A stretch of DNA of 64,000 bases. Origin: Provencibacterium sp. GTDB lineage: Bacteria; Bacillota; Clostridia; Oscillospirales; Ruminococcaceae. Of the stretch, positions 61,060 to 64,000 are shown piece after piece (position 1 is the first letter of the stretch; each line of letters opens with the position of its first letter). The stretch is from positions 62,001 to 126,000 of the forward strand of contig JAAWAN010000028.1 in NCBI GenBank assembly GCA_022792175.1, in the 5' to 3' direction. Both the position numbers and the translations under genes were made by a program. The notes beneath the pieces are model-generated. The model was given only the letters and a program-made list of their open reading frames with translations, ran no database searches and had not been told where the DNA came from.

Positions 61060-61324
61060 GCCAACCAGCATCCCCTTCCATACAGCCTGTCCGGTCACTG
61101 CCGGATCTTTTTTCTGCTGCGGACGTTCTTCTATTTTATTGTAGCGGCTGAAAGAGGATTTTTCAAGCGAAAATGTCCCCCCAAAAAGCCCAGTCAAAAG
61201 TATCCCGGATCTCTCTGGCCCGACGAAAAAATTTTCAGCGGCCGGGCCCCCTTTGCCCATTTCCGCCAGTGGGTCGCCTCCCCTTCTCCGGCGCAAGAAA
61301 AACAGAGCAAATTGCCCCATCTTC

Positions 61325-61507
61325 TTGTTTTATCACTGCAGGGCTGCTATAATTAGGAGGGGTCAGAAAAAGTGTCTTTCAGCTTATTCGTTTTCTCTCA
61401 GCCTGTCTTTCTCCCTGGTAAAATTCAGATATGCCTCTTCTGCCTGTTCCGGCAGCGTATATCTGCTGTCCGGCAAAGCCGCAAGGCCCTGAAAGGCCGG
61501 ATTTTTT
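61325..61507 (+). ncRNA. candidate small RNA with promoter and terminator
   Basis: -35 TTGTTT (61325-61330), 17 bp, -10 TATAAT (61348-61353); transcript start near 61360. CAGATAT and ATATCTG pair around a TGCC/GGCA inner hairpin, and a final stem TCCGGC/GCCGGA is followed by T6 near 61502-61507. A GTG-start frame of ~46 codons at 61371, with AGGAGGGG upstream, is an alternative: it could be a small peptide. The rest of 61060-61777 holds no gene. Confidence 0.45.
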
Positions 61508-61556
61508 GAGGCTTATAATTTTAGTTTTGTACATATATGATGCGGTCAGCGCACCG

Positions 61557-61580
61557 GAAAATCGGTAGATACCGATTTTC
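61557..61580. repeat. 11-bp inverted repeat
   Basis: GAAAATCGGTA (61557-61567) and TACCGATTTTC (61570-61580), two-base loop. It lies between the candidate small RNA and the DUF975 gene and could be an operator. Confidence 0.55.
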
Positions 61581-61777
61581 AAACAGCAGCTGCTTTGTTG
61601 TGGGCAGGGCCATGCACTGACCATGAGAAGTCTGACACAAGGCCGTTCCACGGCCTAGGCGGCAAATATCTGCCGTACAGGCCAAAAAGAATTCCCCGCC
61701 TCTTTTTGGCTGTGTCCACTATGAATAACCGAAAAAATCAGGCCCCACTGCCTGAGAGAAAGGAACGTGATATACCC

Positions 61778-62500
61778 ATGTGGACCCGAGAAGAGCTGAA
61801 AAGAAATGCAAAGGAAATCCTGCGCGTCTCCTACTGGCCGGCCTTTGCCGCCTCGCTGGTGCTGGGAATTGCCAACGGCGCCACTGCCGGTTCGCGCCTG
61901 AACCTCAATATCGACTGGGAGGATTTGTTCTACGGGGATCTTTCGGTGCTGCTTCCCATACTGGTGGGCGGGCTCTCGATCTCCTTTGTGATTTCAGTCG
62001 CATTTTCCGCCTTTTTGCTGCAGCCGCTCGAGGTCGGCAGCCGTCGCTTTTATCTGGAGGGGACACAGCTGCGCTTTAATCTGGGAGAGCTGGGCTATTC
62101 GTTCAGCGCCGGAAGATATAAAAATATCGTACTGACGATGTTTGTGCGCAAGCTGCTGATCGCGCTTGCCTCCCTGCTGCTGGTGGTGCCAGGCATTATT
62201 CTCAGCTACTCCTATGCGATGGTTCCCTATATCCTTTCCGAAAATCCCCTTATCCCCTATGACCGCGCGCTGCGGCTCAGCCGTGATATGACGCGGGGAC
62301 ACAAGCTGGATATGTGGGTGCTCGATCTCTCCTTCATCGGCTGGCTGCTGCTCGGCTCGCTCGCCTGCGGCATGGGCGTCCTGTTTGTAAATCCCTATGT
62401 GCATGCCACCCATGCGCAGCTGTATCTCGTTTTGCGCACGGCCGCGCTCGACAGCGGGCTCACCTCGCTCGAAGAGCTCGCCCCGCCTGCAACGAACTGA
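61778..62500 (+). CDS. DUF975-family membrane protein
   Basis: 240 residues with five to six helices. MWTREELKRNAKEILR at the N-terminus, LPLEVGSRRFYLE-like QPLEVGSRRFYLEG, and GHKLDMWVLDLSFIGWLLL are DUF975 hallmarks. Function unknown; members are widespread in Firmicutes. AAAGGAACG precedes the ATG. Followed after 22 bp by the metallo-hydrolase. Confidence 0.92.
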   Translation: MWTREELKRNAKEILRVSYWPAFAASLVLGIANGATAGSRLNLNIDWEDLFYGDLSVLLPILVGGLSISFVISVAFSAFLLQPLEVGSRRFYLEGTQLRFNLGELGYSFSAGRYKNIVLTMFVRKLLIALASLLLVVPGIILSYSYAMVPYILSENPLIPYDRALRLSRDMTRGHKLDMWVLDLSFIGWLLLGSLACGMGVLFVNPYVHATHAQLYLVLRTAALDSGLTSLEELAPPATN

Positions 62501-62522
62501 CTAAGGAGATATTCGAAAACTT

Positions 62523-63116
62523 ATGGCCAAACTGTATTACCAGGGACACGCCAGCCTGCGCCTGACAGCAGATGACGGGACCGTTATCTACATTGACCCC
62601 TATGCCGGGGATGGTTATGACCTGCCGGCAGACCTTATTCTCATTACCCACGAGCACACCGACCACAACCAGTCAGATATCGCCGCGCAAAAGCGTCACT
62701 GCCTGATTATCCGCGCGGCCGATGCGCTGAAGGACGGACTCTATCAGCAGTTCACCGTCGGCAGCATACAGATTGAGGCAGTCCCCGCCTACAACCGCAA
62801 CCACGATAAAAACAAATGCGTTGGCTATGTGCTTTCCTTCGACGGCATCAAGCTCTATGCGGCGGGCGATACCTCCACGACCGATGCCATGGGCGGCCCG
62901 CTCCGGGAGATGGGGCTGGACTATGCGCTGCTGCCAACGGATGGGGTTTATAACATGAACGCCCGGGAGGCCTCCAAATGCGCTGAGCTTATCGGTGCGC
63001 GCCACACCATTCCCATCCACATGAAGCCCGGTGCGCTTTTCGACCGCCGGGCGGCAGAGAAGCTGCGCACCCCCTCCCGCCTGATTGTAGCGGCCGGCGA
63101 GGAGATCCCTCTTTAA
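62523..63116 (+). CDS. metallo-beta-lactamase-fold hydrolase
   Basis: 197 residues of the UlaG-like/MBL fold. YYQGHASLRL at the start, the metal motif THEHTDHNQ (H-x-H-x-D-H), AGDTSTTDAMGG and IHMKPG provide the metal ligands in order. Likely a phosphodiester or lactone hydrolase in the cytoplasm; substrate unknown. AAGGAGA precedes the ATG. Confidence 0.9.
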   Translation: MAKLYYQGHASLRLTADDGTVIYIDPYAGDGYDLPADLILITHEHTDHNQSDIAAQKRHCLIIRAADALKDGLYQQFTVGSIQIEAVPAYNRNHDKNKCVGYVLSFDGIKLYAAGDTSTTDAMGGPLREMGLDYALLPTDGVYNMNAREASKCAELIGARHTIPIHMKPGALFDRRAAEKLRTPSRLIVAAGEEIPL

Positions 63117-63146
63117 AAAGCGCCGCGCCATATCCACACTGGACAG

Positions 63147-63191
63147 GCCCCGCCTGAAAGGAACCGGTTTTTATTTCCTTTCAGGCGGGGC
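63147..63191 (+). terminator. intrinsic terminator
   Basis: GCCCCGCCTGAAAGGAA (63147-63163) pairs with TTCCTTTCAGGCGGGGC (63175-63191), followed by TTTGCTTTCT. Ends the DUF975-MBL operon. Confidence 0.9.
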
Positions 63192-63202
63192 TTTGCTTTC
63201 TC

Positions 63203-63231
63203 TTGAAATCGGCCTTCTTTAGGCGTATACT
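63203..63231 (+). promoter_or_regulatory. promoter of the PHP-domain gene
   Basis: TTGAAA (63203-63208) and TATACT (63226-63231), spacing 17; predicted start about 63238. Confidence 0.8.
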
Positions 63232-63301
63232 GAAAGGCAGCGCAGAAAGATTCTGCTGCAGAGCTTCTATCTAAAAAAATCAGAGAGGTGCTGACACAAC
63301 C

Positions 63302-64000
63302 ATGTTCACCGATATGTTCGGAAAAACAAGACTCAAAATAAACCTCCATCTGCATACGCGAAATTCCGACGGACGAAAATCGCCGGAGGAGGCTGCAGCT
63401 GTCTACCGGGCGGCGGGCTATGATATCCTCGCCATCACCGACCACTGGAAATACAGGGAGAGCGGAAATCTCAGCGGGCTGCGCATCCTCTCGGGGGCGG
63501 AATATAACACCGGCGGTGCGGATGGATCGAAAGGTGTTTTCCACATTCTGGGGCTGGGCTGCAGCAGCAGGCCGCAGCTCGAAAAGGACTGCCCGGCGCA
63601 GGCCATCGTAGATGAAATCCACCGCACCGGCGGGCTGGCGGTGCTGGCACACCCCTGCTGGTCTATCAACACGGTGGAGCAGCTACAGGCGCTGCAGGGC
63701 ATTGACGCGACCGAAATCTACAACAGCGTTTCAGATGCCGGGGAATCTTCCCGCCCCTACTCGGGGGATTTTGTGGATGCCGCTGCCTGCAAGGGCCTAC
63801 TCTTCCCGCTCATCGCCGACGACGACACCCACTTCTACGACGGGTCGGATGAAACAAACGCCTTTATCATGCTTGCAGCCCCGCCCGATGCCTCCGATGC
63901 CGAGATTCTAAACGCCATTTGCAGAAAGGATTTTTATGCGAGCCAGGGCCCGGAAATTCATCTCTTCCGGGAGGGGAACCGGGTGATCGTTCGCTGCTCC
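63302..64000 (+). CDS. PHP-domain metal-dependent phosphoesterase, cut by window end
   Basis: The first 233 codons are visible. INLHLHTRNSDGRKSPEEA (H-x-H), AITDHWKY, GAEYNTGG and AVLAHPCWSIN are the PHP metal motifs in order; IADDDTHFYDG is the late pair. Family members hydrolyse phosphoesters of nucleotides or sugars (YciV/TrpH type). AGAGGTG precedes the ATG. The rest lies beyond the window. Confidence 0.88.
   Translation, partial: MFTDMFGKTRLKINLHLHTRNSDGRKSPEEAAAVYRAAGYDILAITDHWKYRESGNLSGLRILSGAEYNTGGADGSKGVFHILGLGCSSRPQLEKDCPAQAIVDEIHRTGGLAVLAHPCWSINTVEQLQALQGIDATEIYNSVSDAGESSRPYSGDFVDAAACKGLLFPLIADDDTHFYDGSDETNAFIMLAAPPDASDAEILNAICRKDFYASQGPEIHLFREGNRVIVRCS

Noticed and set aside
61371-61510. 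Sure small protein MSFSLFVFSQ...
   Set aside because: The ribosome site is good, but the frame is short, has no recognisable feature and overlaps the stems of the candidate RNA, so it is only noted as an alternative.

Overview
The window reads as chromosome from a GC-rich, low-spore-type Firmicute of class Clostridia, most like gut Oscillospiraceae/Ruminococcaceae. The grounds are strong AGGAGG-type ribosome binding sites, TTGACA/TATAAT promoters, many lipoproteins, a lysine riboswitch, the short archaeal-type prolyl-tRNA synthetase, LytTR and WYL regulators, a DUF975 membrane protein and a biotin-dependent Na+ pump subunit. The species assignment is inference.

Layout. 1-4.5 kb (minus strand): GH38 alpha-mannosidase (cut by the window edge), a nucleotidyltransferase, queA and a methyltransferase. 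4.7-8.5 kb (plus): a promoter, lysine riboswitch and terminator lead into asd-dapA-dapB and a stand-alone aspartokinase-type ACT protein, i.e. lysine/diaminopimelate synthesis. 8.7-13.8 kb: secreted CAP protein, PII-like protein with CPA2 antiporter, then deoC, an HD hydrolase and a nitroreductase. 13.9-22.4 kb (minus): a methyltransferase and a six-gene oxidoreductase/isomerase operon, with a divergent AraC regulator at 22.6 kb. 23.9-28.8 kb: CUT1 sugar ABC transporter (lipoprotein plus two permeases) and a CapA-like phosphoesterase, next to a membrane AraC sensor-regulator. 31.3-34.3 kb: glucuronoyl-esterase-like hydrolase and a heparinase II/III-like lyase. Together 14-34 kb looks like a carbohydrate/uronate acquisition and catabolism region.

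34.6-36.9 kb: polar amino acid ABC transporter. 37.2-41.5 kb: a 1438-residue repetitive surface protein. 41.9-44.4 kb: LytTR response regulator and GHKL sensor kinase. 44.4-51.1 kb (minus): PiT phosphate transporter, rsmI, trmN6-like methylase, lipoprotein, proS, a small membrane protein and an OadB-type Na+ pump. 51.4-52.9 kb: aroE and aroK. 53.3-55.5 kb: AraC regulator and L-fucose-isomerase-like protein.

55.7-59.6 kb is a degraded, AT-rich insertion next to tRNA-Leu(CAG). A 12-bp copy of the tRNA 3' end, abutting a terminator, marks its far side. Inside are a broken parA, a two-gene operon encoding an unknown protein (possibly ADP-ribosyltransferase-like) and a ribosomal protein S9 fused to an unknown N-terminal domain, and an intact IS3-family element. 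This S9-fusion operon is the most novel item in the window. 59.8-64 kb returns to ordinary genes: zinc-ribbon protein, WYL regulator, a probable small RNA, DUF975 protein, metallo-beta-lactamase-fold hydrolase and a PHP-domain phosphoesterase (cut by the edge).

A structured dispersed repeat (long hairpin, a CTTCTGAAAAACG-type segment, then a CCGGTTTCTGCAGGCCGG-type tail) occurs at least three times in intergenic spaces.
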